Below, piece after piece: positions 8,704-16,887 of a stretch of 64,000 bases of DNA. Position 1 is the first letter of the stretch. Each line of letters starts with the position of its first letter. The notes beneath the pieces were generated by a model. That model was given only the letters and a program-made list of their open reading frames with translations. It searched no databases and was not told the origin of the DNA. The translations under genes were made by a program, and so were the position numbers. The stretch spans positions 20,131 through 84,130 of the forward strand of contig NZ_CP014226.1 of the NCBI RefSeq assembly GCF_001545155.1, given 5' to 3'. Source of the DNA: Halomonas chromatireducens (lineage in GTDB: Bacteria; Pseudomonadota; Gammaproteobacteria; Pseudomonadales; Halomonadaceae).

Positions 8704-9618
8704 TCAGATGGAGGGGGCGTTCAGCGGCGTATTCTTCTCCAGTTCGGCGGCGCGCTCGATGAGCGCCGCGATCACCTTGTCGTGCATGTCGTCATCGATT
8801 GGCCCCAGCTGCTTCTCTTCCAGCTGCTGGGCAAGTGACTCGCCGCTGACTACCATCAGGCCTTCCGGTGTGCCGGCGCAGATGATGTCCCAGCCGGGCA
8901 GGGTCAGCACCCCCATGATGGGTACCGGTGCGCCGCAGCGGTTCTCCAGCCACTCGCCCAGCCAGCGGGTGGTGGCCAGCGTCTTCGCCAGGGGGCGCTG
9001 CTCGCTCCAGCCGGGAAAGCGAAGGCGCTTCGGCTCCACGGTCACCACATTGATCTCTCGACCGTCAGCCGTGAAAGGACGGGTACGAGCGCGGGTCTCG
9101 ACCACGAAGACCCCGTGGGGGGTGACAGCCACGTGGTCGATGGTATCGGTGTCGGTGGGCACATCGTGAAAGACGTAGTAGGGGTGCGCTTCGGGGTGAA
9201 TCATGCGCTCCAGCTCCTGGCCCACGGCGAGTTCACAGGCCAGGCCCAGCTTGATGCGACGGATCAGCTGGAAGTCGCGGATCAGCAGGAAGCAGTAGAT
9301 CAGCACCAGCACGGTGCTGAGTGCGCCGTAGAGAGCCCATTCCAGCCAGTTCTGCCGGCTGGCAAAGAGCATGCGGCCCATGCCGTAGACGAGTGGCGCC
9401 AGTGACACGATCGGCCCCAGGGCGCCATCCAGGAACAGGGCGGCGAAGGCGCGGTCGAGCCTGTCGCGGAGGGCCTGGCCGGGTTCCCGCAGGGGGCGAG
9501 CGTTGAACGGCGAGCGCACCCGTGCATCGTGCAGGTTGCGCAGGGCGATCACGATCACTGCCATTGCCCCGAGGGGAAACAGGAAGATCAAGGGGAGCAG
9601 GTATTCCAGCCAGGCCAT
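8704..9618 (-). CDS. Membrane protein with NERD (nuclease-related) domain
   Basis: A 304-residue protein. The ATG at 9618 (MAWLEYLL) is preceded by AAGGAAG; the longer frame to 9690 has no ribosome site. One hydrophobic segment lies at about residues 4-25, and further ones at about 65-85 and 93-115. The C-terminal half is a NERD domain: TIDHVAVTPHGVFVVETRAR is its typical conserved strand pair, and an (E/Q)xK-like core is replaced here by ETR. NERD domains resemble archaeal Holliday-junction resolvase folds; a DNA function is presumed in the family but rarely shown. The gene is divergent from the sirtuin gene. Confidence 0.82.
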   Translation of the reverse strand: MAWLEYLLPLIFLFPLGAMAVIVIALRNLHDARVRSPFNARPLREPGQALRDRLDRAFAALFLDGALGPIVSLAPLVYGMGRMLFASRQNWLEWALYGALSTVLVLIYCFLLIRDFQLIRRIKLGLACELAVGQELERMIHPEAHPYYVFHDVPTDTDTIDHVAVTPHGVFVVETRARTRPFTADGREINVVTVEPKRLRFPGWSEQRPLAKTLATTRWLGEWLENRCGAPVPIMGVLTLPGWDIICAGTPEGLMVVSGESLAQQLEEKQLGPIDDDMHDKVIAALIERAAELEKNTPLNAPSI

Positions 9619-9730
9619 CGGGGGTTCTTCCTTGCCTGTTATAGTCACGTAAGCATGACATTCTAGACAACCTTCCACCAGAAGAGCCATGTTGATTGCA
9701 TCAAGGCGGTGGAAAGACGCCGGAGAGACG

Positions 9731-10594
9731 ATGAGCGATGTGCCAATGGCGGTGGAGGCTTACGGACGCCTTGCGGACTTCCTGACCCGCCATCCGAGGC
9801 TGGCGGTGTTGACCGGGGCCGGGGTGAGTACCGAAAGCGGCATCCCCGACTATCGCGATGCCAGCGGTGCCTGGAAGTGTTCACCGCCGATGCAGCACCA
9901 GCAGTTCATGAGCAGCCATGCAGCACGGCAGCGCTACTGGGCGCGGGCGCTGGTCGGCTTTCGTACCCTGCACCGGGCTCGCCCGTGTGTCGCCCATACG
10001 GCGCTGGCCGATCTCGAAGCCGAGGGTTTGGTGGCGGGGGTTATCACCCAGAATGTGGATGGGCTGCACCAGAAGGCCGGCTCGCGACGGGTCATCGACC
10101 TGCATGGCCGTGCCGAGCAGGTCCGTTGCATGCAGTGCGGGGCGCTACGCATGCGCCATGACCTGCATGCCGAACTGGCCGAGTGCAATCCGCACTGGTT
10201 GGACAGGGAGGCGGTGGCAATGCCCGACGGCGATGCGGACCTGGAATCGGACTTTTCCAACTTCCAGGTGCCCGGATGTCGTCGCTGTGGCCAGGGGGTC
10301 TGGAAGCCCGACGTGGTCTTCTTCGGAGACAGCGTGCCCGGCGAGCGTGTGGCGCGAGCCAGGGCCATGATCGATGAGGCCGGCGCACTATTGGTCATCG
10401 GTTCGTCGCTGATGGTCTATTCGGGGTACCGCTTCGCTCGCCAGGCAGCCAGTGCCAGCAAGCCCATCGCCTGCCTCAACCTGGGGCACACCCGGGCGGA
10501 TGCGCTCTATACGCTGAAGGTCGAAGCGCCAGTCGGGGAGACACTGAATGCCGTTTCGGCGATGCTTATTGGCGCGGGGCAAGCGGCAGGGTGA
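9731..10594 (+). CDS. Sir2-family NAD-dependent protein deacetylase
   Basis: Removes acyl groups from lysines using NAD. The ATG at 9731 follows GGAGAG and gives 287 residues; a start at 9689 is possible. Rossmann and NAD motifs are TGAGVSTESGIPDYRD near residue 33, QNVDGLHQKAG, the catalytic His in DLHGRAEQ, and IGSSLMV. Two cysteine pairs, CMQCG and CRRCG, form the structural zinc site. It resembles housekeeping sirtuins of class II type rather than the SIR2 modules of phage defence. Its 3' end overlaps the convergent lipoprotein gene by 29 nt. Confidence 0.92.
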   Translation: MSDVPMAVEAYGRLADFLTRHPRLAVLTGAGVSTESGIPDYRDASGAWKCSPPMQHQQFMSSHAARQRYWARALVGFRTLHRARPCVAHTALADLEAEGLVAGVITQNVDGLHQKAGSRRVIDLHGRAEQVRCMQCGALRMRHDLHAELAECNPHWLDREAVAMPDGDADLESDFSNFQVPGCRRCGQGVWKPDVVFFGDSVPGERVARARAMIDEAGALLVIGSSLMVYSGYRFARQAASASKPIACLNLGHTRADALYTLKVEAPVGETLNAVSAMLIGAGQAAG

Positions 10595-10973
10595 CGGGCT
10601 CATCCCGAGTGCGCTCTTCCAGCAGCACTGGCTCGCTGGTAGCGTGGGTCAGCTCGCCCCCCTGGCGCAGCTCAGCGCTCAACTGAGGGGAGCTGGCCTC
10701 ATCGAGGGCCTGACTGTCGTGACGCAGTGCCACGGGCCAGGGGGGCGTTCCCAGGTGGGTGAGCGTGGTTTCGGCCAGGGTGCCGTCGGCATCGCTGAGG
10801 CGTACGTTCAGCTCGGCATCGTCGGTCAGCGTCAGCGGATCGGGTGGTATCACGCGAGCCTGCAGCTCGGTGAACTGCGGGGTGCCGGCGCAGCCGGCCA
10901 AGACCAGCAGCATGAGCAGCCCTAGAGCCAGCTTGCCCGACGGGCGAGTCGCAACAGTCGTCATATCTTGCAT
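10566..10973 (-). CDS. YbaY-family outer-membrane lipoprotein
   Basis: A 135-residue lipoprotein precursor. The ATG at 10973 has AAGGAG six bases upstream. A signal peptide ends in the lipobox LAGC at about residues 26-29, so the mature protein begins with Cys. The mature part resembles the YbaY fold (conserved ARVIPPDPLTL and PVALRHDSQAL). YbaY-like proteins have no firm function. The start is 13 nt past the yciH stop, so the two share a transcript. The 3' end overlaps the sirtuin gene on the other strand. Confidence 0.75.
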   Translation of the reverse strand: MQDMTTVATRPSGKLALGLLMLLVLAGCAGTPQFTELQARVIPPDPLTLTDDAELNVRLSDADGTLAETTLTHLGTPPWPVALRHDSQALDEASSPQLSAELRQGGELTHATSEPVLLEERTRDEPVTLPLAPRQ

Positions 10974-10986
10974 GTCATTCTCCTTG

Positions 10987-11361
10987 TCAGCCACCGGCCA
11001 GCTTCACGGAATAGCCGCTACGCTCCAGCTCGGCCTTGAGTACCTCGCGATGATCGCCCTGGATCTCGATGATGCCATCCTTGACGGCGCCACCGGTTCC
11101 ACAGCGCTTCTTGAGACGCTTGGCCAGGGCCTTCAGTTCGGCATCGGGCAGAGGGATGCCGGAAACCGTGGTCACGCCCTTGCCCTTGCGTCCGCTTGTT
11201 TCCCGGCGAATGCGCACGACGCCATCAAGTGCCGCGATGCGGCTCTGCTCGGCGACTTCGGCGCAGCAGCAGTCGGCCTGCGGCTGGCGGCACTCCGGGC
11301 AGATATCGCCGTGCTCGGTGGAATAGACAAGGCCATGCAACTGGTCCCGCAGAGAGGCCAT
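10987..11361 (-). CDS. yciH: YciH, SUI1/eIF1-family translation factor homologue
   Basis: Bacterial relative of eukaryotic eIF1, thought to affect initiation fidelity at the 30S subunit. The ATG at 11361 (MASLRDQL) follows AAGGAG; the longer frame to 11496 is unsupported. The SUI1 domain covers about residues 45-122, with ETSGRKGKGVTTVSG, LKKRCGTGGAVKDG and EIQGDHRE. An N-terminal cysteine cluster, CPECRQPQADCCC, precedes it and could bind metal. Length (124) is slightly above E. coli YciH (108). It is followed after 13 nt by the YbaY-type gene. Confidence 0.92.
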   Translation of the reverse strand: MASLRDQLHGLVYSTEHGDICPECRQPQADCCCAEVAEQSRIAALDGVVRIRRETSGRKGKGVTTVSGIPLPDAELKALAKRLKKRCGTGGAVKDGIIEIQGDHREVLKAELERSGYSVKLAGG

Positions 11362-11495
11362 GGGAACTCCTTGAACGCTAAAACGATAGTCAGATGATAC
11401 CGCCGGAGGGTGCGGTCTGCATTGCCGCATGCGATCGACAAGGGCAGTGCAAGGCAGGGCGAGTGGAAAGGGTATAGGGTTTTCCCCGGCAAGCA

Positions 11496-12194
11496 TCAGC
11501 GGCTATAGGCGGCCATACGGTAGTCCATGGCGCGATGATGCAGGAGATGACCGATCACGGTTGGCAACTGATACATGCTGCTGATCATGATGGCCCCTTC
11601 AGGGGTTTCTTCCACATCGGGGAAGCGGTTGAGATGGATCACTGTCATCCCCGCGTCCAGGGCGGCCTTGACCCCGACCATGGCGTCGTCGATGGCGACG
11701 CAATCCTCGGCTTGGAACCCCATCCGATTGGCCGCGTGGAGGTAGAGCTGGGGGTCGGGTTTCCAGCAGTTGGCGGTATAGCCGCTGAAGAGGTTATTGC
11801 CGAAGTGATTGGCCAGGCCGATGGCCTTGAGGGAGGTTTGAATCTTGTTCTCGGGCCCGTTGGACACCACGCCACTGGGGAAGTCGGCCAGTGCCATCAA
11901 GGCCTCGGTCGCGCCCGCGATCGCCACCAGCTCGGTTTCGAGACGGCGGTTGAGATTGCTGCGCATTTCGCTCTCGGTTTCGGCCAGATGAAGCGGGTCC
12001 ACGCTGCCGTAGCGACTTTCCAGTACCGTCACGATATTGCGAAAGCGGCTACCGCGGAATTCGCCGATGTAGTCACTGGCCTGAAATGGCAAGCCCAGTC
12101 GCGTCAGGCTGACGGCCATCTCGGCAGCCAGCAGAGGCTCGCTGTCCACCAGGGTTCCATCACAATCGAACAGCAGGCAGAGGGGACTTGTCAT
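11496..12194 (-). CDS. HAD-superfamily phosphatase (YieH/phosphoglycolate phosphatase-like)
   Basis: A 232-residue cytosolic HAD hydrolase. Motif I is FDCDGTLVDSE with Asp10 and Asp12. Motif II is VVSNGP, motif III a lysine in CWKPDP, and motif IV is AIDDAMVGVKAA. The alpha-helical cap between residues 15 and 90 places it in subfamily I with beta-phosphoglucomutase and 6-phosphogluconate phosphatase. The substrate cannot be told. It lies 134 nt upstream of yciH on the same strand. GAGGG stands nine bases before the ATG. Confidence 0.88.
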   Translation of the reverse strand: MTSPLCLLFDCDGTLVDSEPLLAAEMAVSLTRLGLPFQASDYIGEFRGSRFRNIVTVLESRYGSVDPLHLAETESEMRSNLNRRLETELVAIAGATEALMALADFPSGVVSNGPENKIQTSLKAIGLANHFGNNLFSGYTANCWKPDPQLYLHAANRMGFQAEDCVAIDDAMVGVKAALDAGMTVIHLNRFPDVEETPEGAIMISSMYQLPTVIGHLLHHRAMDYRMAAYSR

Positions 12195-12571
12195 GGCCGA
12201 ACATCCCTCACTAGGACAGAGGCTTGTCGAAATGTAACCATATACCCGTTATCGGCATGCTCTGCAGAAAGTTGAATGTAAAACGACGAACCTTTACGAA
12301 CGCTGTTTCCAAACAGTATTGCTCGTCCCTGGCCATACTTCAAGTCTGCGCAGGCATCGGCAGTGCGGACTTCTGGCCGTGCTGGCATCGCAAAATGCTT
12401 GCATTGTTTCCTGCCCTCCTCCCTATACGCTGTCCGGGCGAATTACAGGGCCTACCAGGCGCATGTGCCAAAACACGCCACCCTTGCCAGGCTCCCAGGG
12501 GAGTGAGTGTGTGAGCTGAGCTGGCGTGAAGTTAATGAAACTCAAAGACTATTCATTTTATTGGCATAGGT
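12195..12571. other. Intergenic region upstream of the acidic-protein genes
   Basis: No gene is supported here; short frames give no recognisable protein. It must hold the promoter of the HAD gene on the minus strand. A small dyad, CTGTTT-CC-AAACAG (12303-12316), is the only structure seen. No NtrC-type dyad was found upstream of the sigma-54-like promoter at 12572. Confidence 0.5.
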
Positions 12572-12587
12572 TGGCCCGCTCTCTGCA
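12572..12587 (+). promoter_or_regulatory. Sigma-54-type promoter before the acidic exported proteins
   Basis: TGGCCCGCTCTCTGCA matches TGGCACG-N4-TTGCW with two mismatches. GG and GC have the right spacing, and the site closely resembles the glnA promoter (TGGCACGCTGCCTGCA) in this window. The predicted start is near 12599, leaving a 119-nt leader before the ATG at 12718. The activator is unknown. Confidence 0.55.
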
Positions 12588-12717
12588 GCAGTCAGGGTGA
12601 GCAAGACAAGCCGGTGAACCCACTACCAGCAGTCTGGTAAATGGCTTTCCGGTACGACGAGCGAAGCCTAGCGGCTTCACCAGGAAACTCAAGTTCTGAC
12701 CCATTGGAGGTACGAAC

Positions 12718-13113
12718 ATGATGTCCAAGGAATTTCTCAAGAAACTCGGCATTGTCGGTATCACATTTGGCCTGACCGCCAGCCCGCTGGCGTTTGCCGA
12801 CTACCATGACGAAGAGGACGAGCAAGGTGCCGTGCCGGAGCAAACCGCTCCCCAAGCGGGTGGTGATGCAGACGTGGGTGCAGGTGCTGACACCGGATTT
12901 GATGACGACACCGGTGCTGAAGCAGGCGCAGGCGCTGACACGGGTGTTGGCGTGGGTGCCGGCGAGACCGGTGCGGAAGCTGGCGCTGGCGCTGGTGCCG
13001 GTGCTGATTTCGACTCGGATGATGAGTGGGAAGATGAGACCACCGACGAGTGGGAAGACGAATATGAAGATGAAGAGTGGGACGAGGATGAGGAAGACGA
13101 TCAGGACTGGTAA
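12718..13113 (+). CDS. Highly acidic exported low-complexity protein (paralogue 1)
   Basis: Not a recognised family. It has 131 residues. Residues 1-28 form a signal peptide (MMSKEFLKKLGIVGITFGL, then ASPLAFA and a cut before DYHDEED). The mature part has three zones: a short acidic start, a Gly-Ala-Asp-Thr region (about 45-98, repeats of the type GAGADTG) and an Asp/Glu/Trp-rich tail (DEWEDE, EDEEWDEDEEDDQDW). There is no cysteine and no basic residue after the signal. GGAGG stands nine bases before the ATG; a second ATG follows immediately. Export and net charge suggest an extracytoplasmic cation-binding or osmotic role, but that is speculation. Confidence 0.8.
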   Translation: MMSKEFLKKLGIVGITFGLTASPLAFADYHDEEDEQGAVPEQTAPQAGGDADVGAGADTGFDDDTGAEAGAGADTGVGVGAGETGAEAGAGAGAGADFDSDDEWEDETTDEWEDEYEDEEWDEDEEDDQDW

Positions 13114-13202
13114 GACCTGATGCTGCCAGGGAAGGCGGTCACTGCCCAGGGACGGGCGGTGACGTCTCCTCAAGGTTGACGATATAGCGTCATCCACCTC
13201 AC

Positions 13203-13227
13203 CCGCCCCCGACTATGTCGGGGGCGG
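13203..13227 (+). terminator. GC-rich hairpin between the two acidic-protein genes
   Basis: CCGCCCCCGAC and GTCGGGGGCGG form an 11-bp perfect stem with a TAT loop, then TTCT. It lies 89 nt after the first gene and 24 nt before the second start. It could end transcription or partly attenuate read-through into the second gene. The T-run is short. Confidence 0.6.
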
Positions 13228-13251
13228 TTCTATGTGACGGAGGTAATCGAC

Positions 13252-13587
13252 ATGTTATCCATGGAATTTCTCAGGAAAATCGGCGTTGCCGGTATCGCAC
13301 TCGGCCTTTGTGCAAGCCCCTTGGTGGTGGCCGATTCACCACAACAGCAATCGCCAGCCGAGACAGCGCAGCCATCGGACCCCGACGAGGCCATGGGGGC
13401 GGGCAGAACAGGTGCCGATGCGGATATAGAGACCGGAACGGAGGCCAGTGTCGAAATCGATTCGGATACTGGGGGCGAAGCGGAGCCAGATGCCGAGGCC
13501 GACTTCAATACCGGCTCTGAAGATGACTGGCAAGCAGCGAGCAAGCAGCAGGCTGATCCGGATGAGGCCGATCAGTTGAGTGATTGA
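13252..13587 (+). CDS. Acidic exported low-complexity protein (paralogue 2)
   Basis: A 111-residue paralogue of the preceding protein. The signal peptides align residue by residue (MLSMEFLRKIGVAGIALGL against MMSKEFLKKLGIVGITFGL), ending SPLVVAD against SPLAFAD. The mature parts share only acidic Ala/Gly-rich composition (GAGRTGADADIETGTEA, DSDTGGEAEPDAEADFNTGS). The tryptophan-rich tail of paralogue 1 is absent. The start at 13252 has GGAGG eleven bases before it; a start at 13234 would place extra residues before the signal. Function unknown. It probably depends on the upstream promoter unless one lies in the 138-nt gap. Confidence 0.75.
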   Translation: MLSMEFLRKIGVAGIALGLCASPLVVADSPQQQSPAETAQPSDPDEAMGAGRTGADADIETGTEASVEIDSDTGGEAEPDAEADFNTGSEDDWQAASKQQADPDEADQLSD

Positions 13588-13634
13588 TCGGCCTGCTGGC
13601 GTTATTCATCGCGCCCGCCTATCGGCCAGGCGTG

Positions 13635-15023
13635 CTACAGCCAACCCAGCCACTGCCACCAGAGGTAGTCCAGTGGCCACAGCAGCACTACGCTGAGAAG
13701 GGCCGTGACCAGGCAGAGTCGGGCAGTTTCCCGTAGCGAGATGCGTGCTGCCAGGATACCGACGATCAACGGTGGCGCCTGATAGGGAAGCAGCACGGTG
13801 GAGAATCCCACTACCTGGGTCATGTAAACCGCCTCTGGCGACCAGCCAGTCATCTCGGCGAGACCTGGTGCCATGGGGGTGAGGATGGCGGGAATGCCTG
13901 GCAGTGTGACCAGGGTGCCCAGTAGCATGGCGAGCGCCGAAAGCATGCCAAAGGCTGCTGCATCGCTGGCGTCGCGCAGGGGAAGCACCGATAGCAGCTC
14001 GCCGGCCACCAGGGTGCCCAGCCCGCTTTGGTAGGCCAGGGCGCCGAGACTGACAATACCGGCGACATAGATGAAGGAGTCGAAGCTGATCGACTGAAGT
14101 GGCTTCTCGGCCATCAGGCGGCTGCCGGGAAAGAGGCAGACCAGGGCCACGCCCATGCCGATCCAGGCGGGCGAGATCCCGTGCCAGGCATCGGTCATCC
14201 ATAGCAGTACTGCCACGGACAGCAGGGCAGCCAGCCAGCGCTCGGGTGTGGCGAGCGAAAGCGAAGGCATCTGCTCACGGGCCGGCGCAGGTGCCTGGCC
14301 CGGGAAGAGCCACAGCATGACCCCGATCAGCAGCAGTGTCTTGAGCAGGCCCAGCACCGGGAAGTGCAGCAGCAGGTAGTCGCTGTAGGTGGGTGGCGTG
14401 CCCAGCACCGCCTCCGCCGCCCCCATCAGGACGTTGTTGGGTACGTTGGCGGGGAGGATGGCGTAGGTGGGCAGGAACGTGCCCATGATGCCGCCGAGGA
14501 TCAGCCCGGTCCGGGCCCGCTCCCCCTGGCCATAGCCCAGGTGATCGGCCAGGGTGGTCAGGATGGGGACCATCAGCAGAATCCGGCCCATGCCCGAGGG
14601 CATGAAGAAGGCCATGGCCAGGCCCAGCAGGATCACGCCGATCAGAGCCCGGCGATAGGAGCCCTCCAGCCAGGGGCCAACGCCTTGGGCCAGCGTGGCG
14701 CCAAGCCCGGTGTACTGGATCGCTGCGCCGATGATAAGGCCGGCGAAGACCAGCCAGGTTGCCGCCGAGCCGAAGCCAGCGAAAACCGTCTCCGCCGGTG
14801 CCACCCCGGCCAGGGTGCAGAGCGTGAAGAATATCAGCGCCGTCAGCCACTGCGGCAGCCAGCCGGTGGCCCAGAGTCCGATGCAGAGCCCGATGACCGC
14901 TCCCGCCCGAACCATGACCGGTGCAGCGGGCATCCCCAGCAGGAAAAGCGTGACGCCCACCACGGCCACAAGCGATATCCAGTGGCGAGGTGTGGGTATC
15001 GGCTTGGCGGCTGCGGCAGGCAT
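13635..15023 (-). CDS. SLC13 (DASS/CitT-like) family anion transporter
   Basis: A 462-residue inner-membrane protein with about 11-12 hydrophobic segments in two halves. The pattern matches divalent anion:sodium symporters: an early PQWLTALIFFTLCTLAG stretch, FGSAATWLVFAGLIIGAAI, and a mid-protein loop GGIMGTFLPTYAILPANVPN where the family has its first substrate/sodium hairpin. A second hairpin, TLPGIPAILTPMAPGLAEM, lies near residue 385. The substrate is probably a dicarboxylate, sulfate or related anion; it cannot be settled from sequence. It converges on the acidic-protein genes. GGAG precedes the ATG. Confidence 0.75.
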   Translation of the reverse strand: MPAAAAKPIPTPRHWISLVAVVGVTLFLLGMPAAPVMVRAGAVIGLCIGLWATGWLPQWLTALIFFTLCTLAGVAPAETVFAGFGSAATWLVFAGLIIGAAIQYTGLGATLAQGVGPWLEGSYRRALIGVILLGLAMAFFMPSGMGRILLMVPILTTLADHLGYGQGERARTGLILGGIMGTFLPTYAILPANVPNNVLMGAAEAVLGTPPTYSDYLLLHFPVLGLLKTLLLIGVMLWLFPGQAPAPAREQMPSLSLATPERWLAALLSVAVLLWMTDAWHGISPAWIGMGVALVCLFPGSRLMAEKPLQSISFDSFIYVAGIVSLGALAYQSGLGTLVAGELLSVLPLRDASDAAAFGMLSALAMLLGTLVTLPGIPAILTPMAPGLAEMTGWSPEAVYMTQVVGFSTVLLPYQAPPLIVGILAARISLRETARLCLVTALLSVVLLWPLDYLWWQWLGWL

Positions 15024-15199
15024 GGCGGCTCCGGGCGAAAAGGAGAGCCGCAGAGTTTAGCAGGCGAAACACCTGCCGTTGACCCCTAAGGCTCGACCGA
15101 TGGGGCCTCCTGGGGCTCGCCTCTTCATGATGTCGCTATTGGGTGCGAAGCCGGTATCCGCTATGGCAAGCGGCTTGCTGGGAGGTGCTCCGGTTGCCC

Positions 15200-15553
15200 T
15201 CAGCCTTTGGAAAGGCGGCGAGAGTTGGCGCTGCTGCGGCGATGATAGGGAGTCAGGGTGCGGCGGCTAGTGACCCACCAGGGGGTATTCTGGCCGAACG
15301 CCATGCCCAGCATAGCTTTCTGAATTTCAAATCCGGTTTCCAGGCTGGCCTCGAGCTTCTCGCTCACCATTTTCCGGTTCTCCTTGATCATCCTGGCGCT
15401 GTTGGGCGCCTGGGTTTGCCAGAGGCCATTGCGCAGGGTGATGGTAGAGATCGAGGTCGACCAGAGTTCGAATGCCATGACGCCGAGCTTCCAGACGTCC
15501 ATCATGGCTGCGGGGTTGAGCGGGACCAGCGAATAGGGGGTGAACGTCTTCAT
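15200..15553 (-). CDS. Small phasin-like protein of unknown function
   Basis: A 117-residue protein starting at the ATG at 15553 (AAGGAC upstream). Features are an N-terminal hydrophobic/aromatic helix (MMDVWKLGVMAFELW), a basic-acidic helix (MIKENRKMVSEKLEASLETG) and a C-terminus rich in Arg and Ser (RRTLTPYHRRSSANSRRLSK). It recalls short phasin-like proteins seen in PHA-forming proteobacteria, where a W/L/M-rich segment is followed by an 'ENRRMVxEK' helix and a basic 'NxRRL' end. That similarity is from memory and weak. No PHA gene is close by. Confidence 0.5.
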   Translation of the reverse strand: MKTFTPYSLVPLNPAAMMDVWKLGVMAFELWSTSISTITLRNGLWQTQAPNSARMIKENRKMVSEKLEASLETGFEIQKAMLGMAFGQNTPWWVTSRRTLTPYHRRSSANSRRLSKG

Positions 15554-15664
15554 GGGTGCGTCCTTGTGCAGGGAGTGAAATACACTATCGGCAGTCTGAG
15601 TGCCTCGCTGGCCGGATAACAATAACCTGGGTTGCCTTCGCCTGGGTGCCTGGCAAAAGAAGAC

Positions 15665-15690
15665 AAAAAAGGCGGCCATCCAGGCCGCCT
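15665..15690 (-). terminator. Intrinsic terminator of the epd-pgk-fba operon
   Basis: On the minus strand AGGCGGCC and GGCCGCCT form a stem followed by six T. It lies 21 nt after the fba stop and separates fba from the phasin-like gene. Confidence 0.88.
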
Positions 15691-15710
15691 CGGCGTATCA
15701 AGGCAATGCG

Positions 15711-16775
15711 TTACTTCACCTTCGGGTCCAGCTCGCCCCGTTCGTAGCGCAGGAACATCTCCTCGAGGTTGATCGGCTTGATGCGGCTGGCGTTGCCGGC
15801 ACAGCCGAAGGCCTCGTAGCGGGCGATGCAGACGTCGCGCATGGCGCTGACGGTCTCCTTGAGAAACTTGCGCGGGTCGAACTCGGACGGGTTCTGGGCC
15901 AGGAAGCGACGCACCGCGCCGGTGGAGGCCAGGCGCAGGTCGCTGTCGATGTTGACCTTGCGCACGCCGTGCTTGATGCCCTCGACGATCTCCTCGACCG
16001 GCACGCCGTAGGTCTCGGGGATCTCGCCGCCGAACTCGTTGATGATCGCCAGCCACTCCTGGGGCACCGAAGAGGAGCCGTGCATCACCAGGTGGGTGTC
16101 GGGGATGCGGGCGTGGATCTCCTTGATGCGCTGGATCGACAGCGTATCGCCGGTGGGCGGCTTGGTGAACTTGTAGGCGCCATGGCTGGTGCCGATGGCG
16201 ATGGCCAGGGCGTCGACCTGGGTCGCCTTGACGAAATCGGCGGCCTCCTCGGGGTCGGTGAGCAGCTGGTCCATGTCCAGCTTGCCCTCGGCGCCGATGC
16301 CGTCCTCCTCGCCGGCCATGCCGGTCTCCAGGCTGCCCAGGCAACCCAGCTCGCCCTCCACCGAGACGCCGCAGGCGTGGGCCATCTCCACGGTACGGCG
16401 GGTGACGTCGACGTTGTAGTCGTAATCCATCGGCGTCTTGCCGTCTTCACCCAGTGAACCGTCCATCATCACCGAAGAGAAGCCCAGCTGGATGGAGCGC
16501 TGGCACACTGCGGGGCTGGTGCCATGGTCCTGATGCATGACCACCGGAATGTGCGGGAATTCCTCCACGGCGGCGAGAATCAGGTGGCGAAGGAAGGGTG
16601 CGCCGGCGTACTTGCGGGCGCCGGCGGAGGCCTGGACGATGACCGGGGAGTCGGTCTTGTCGGCGGCTTCCATGATGGCCCGCATCTGCTCGAGGTTGTT
16701 GACGTTGAAAGCCGGAACGCCGTAGCCGTATTCGGCGGCGTGGTCCAGCATCTGGCGCATGCTGATCAGTGCCAT
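15711..16775 (-). CDS. fba: Fructose-bisphosphate aldolase, class II
   Basis: Zinc-dependent cleavage and formation of fructose 1,6-bisphosphate (and sedoheptulose bisphosphate in the Calvin-type subgroup). It is 354 residues from the ATG at 16775 ([19 protein letters not shown]). Metal and catalytic motifs are [10 protein letters not shown], a [10 protein letters not shown] segment, GTSHGAYK and [13 protein letters not shown]. The C-terminal [10 protein letters not shown] segment is typical of the longer subgroup. It is last in the epd-pgk-fba operon, 112 nt after pgk. A second, unrelated class I aldolase is at 21471. Confidence 0.96.
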   Translation of the reverse strand: MALISMRQMLDHAAEYGYGVPAFNVNNLEQMRAIMEAADKTDSPVIVQASAGARKYAGAPFLRHLILAAVEEFPHIPVVMHQDHGTSPAVCQRSIQLGFSSVMMDGSLGEDGKTPMDYDYNVDVTRRTVEMAHACGVSVEGELGCLGSLETGMAGEEDGIGAEGKLDMDQLLTDPEEAADFVKATQVDALAIAIGTSHGAYKFTKPPTGDTLSIQRIKEIHARIPDTHLVMHGSSSVPQEWLAIINEFGGEIPETYGVPVEEIVEGIKHGVRKVNIDSDLRLASTGAVRRFLAQNPSEFDPRKFLKETVSAMRDVCIARYEAFGCAGNASRIKPINLEEMFLRYERGELDPKVK

Positions 16776-16887
16776 GAAATTACCTGCCTCTGTGTGCAAT
16801 CTGTCTATGCAACCGGTCTGTGCAATCGGTCTGTGCAATGACGGCGCGGCCGTGGCCGCGCCGATTAAGGTGCCGCTGTGAGTCGTC

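Noticed and set aside
9731..10594. Sirtuin as a phage-defence effector
   Set aside because: It has complete deacetylase motifs and the zinc cysteines of housekeeping CobB-like enzymes, without a fused sensor domain.
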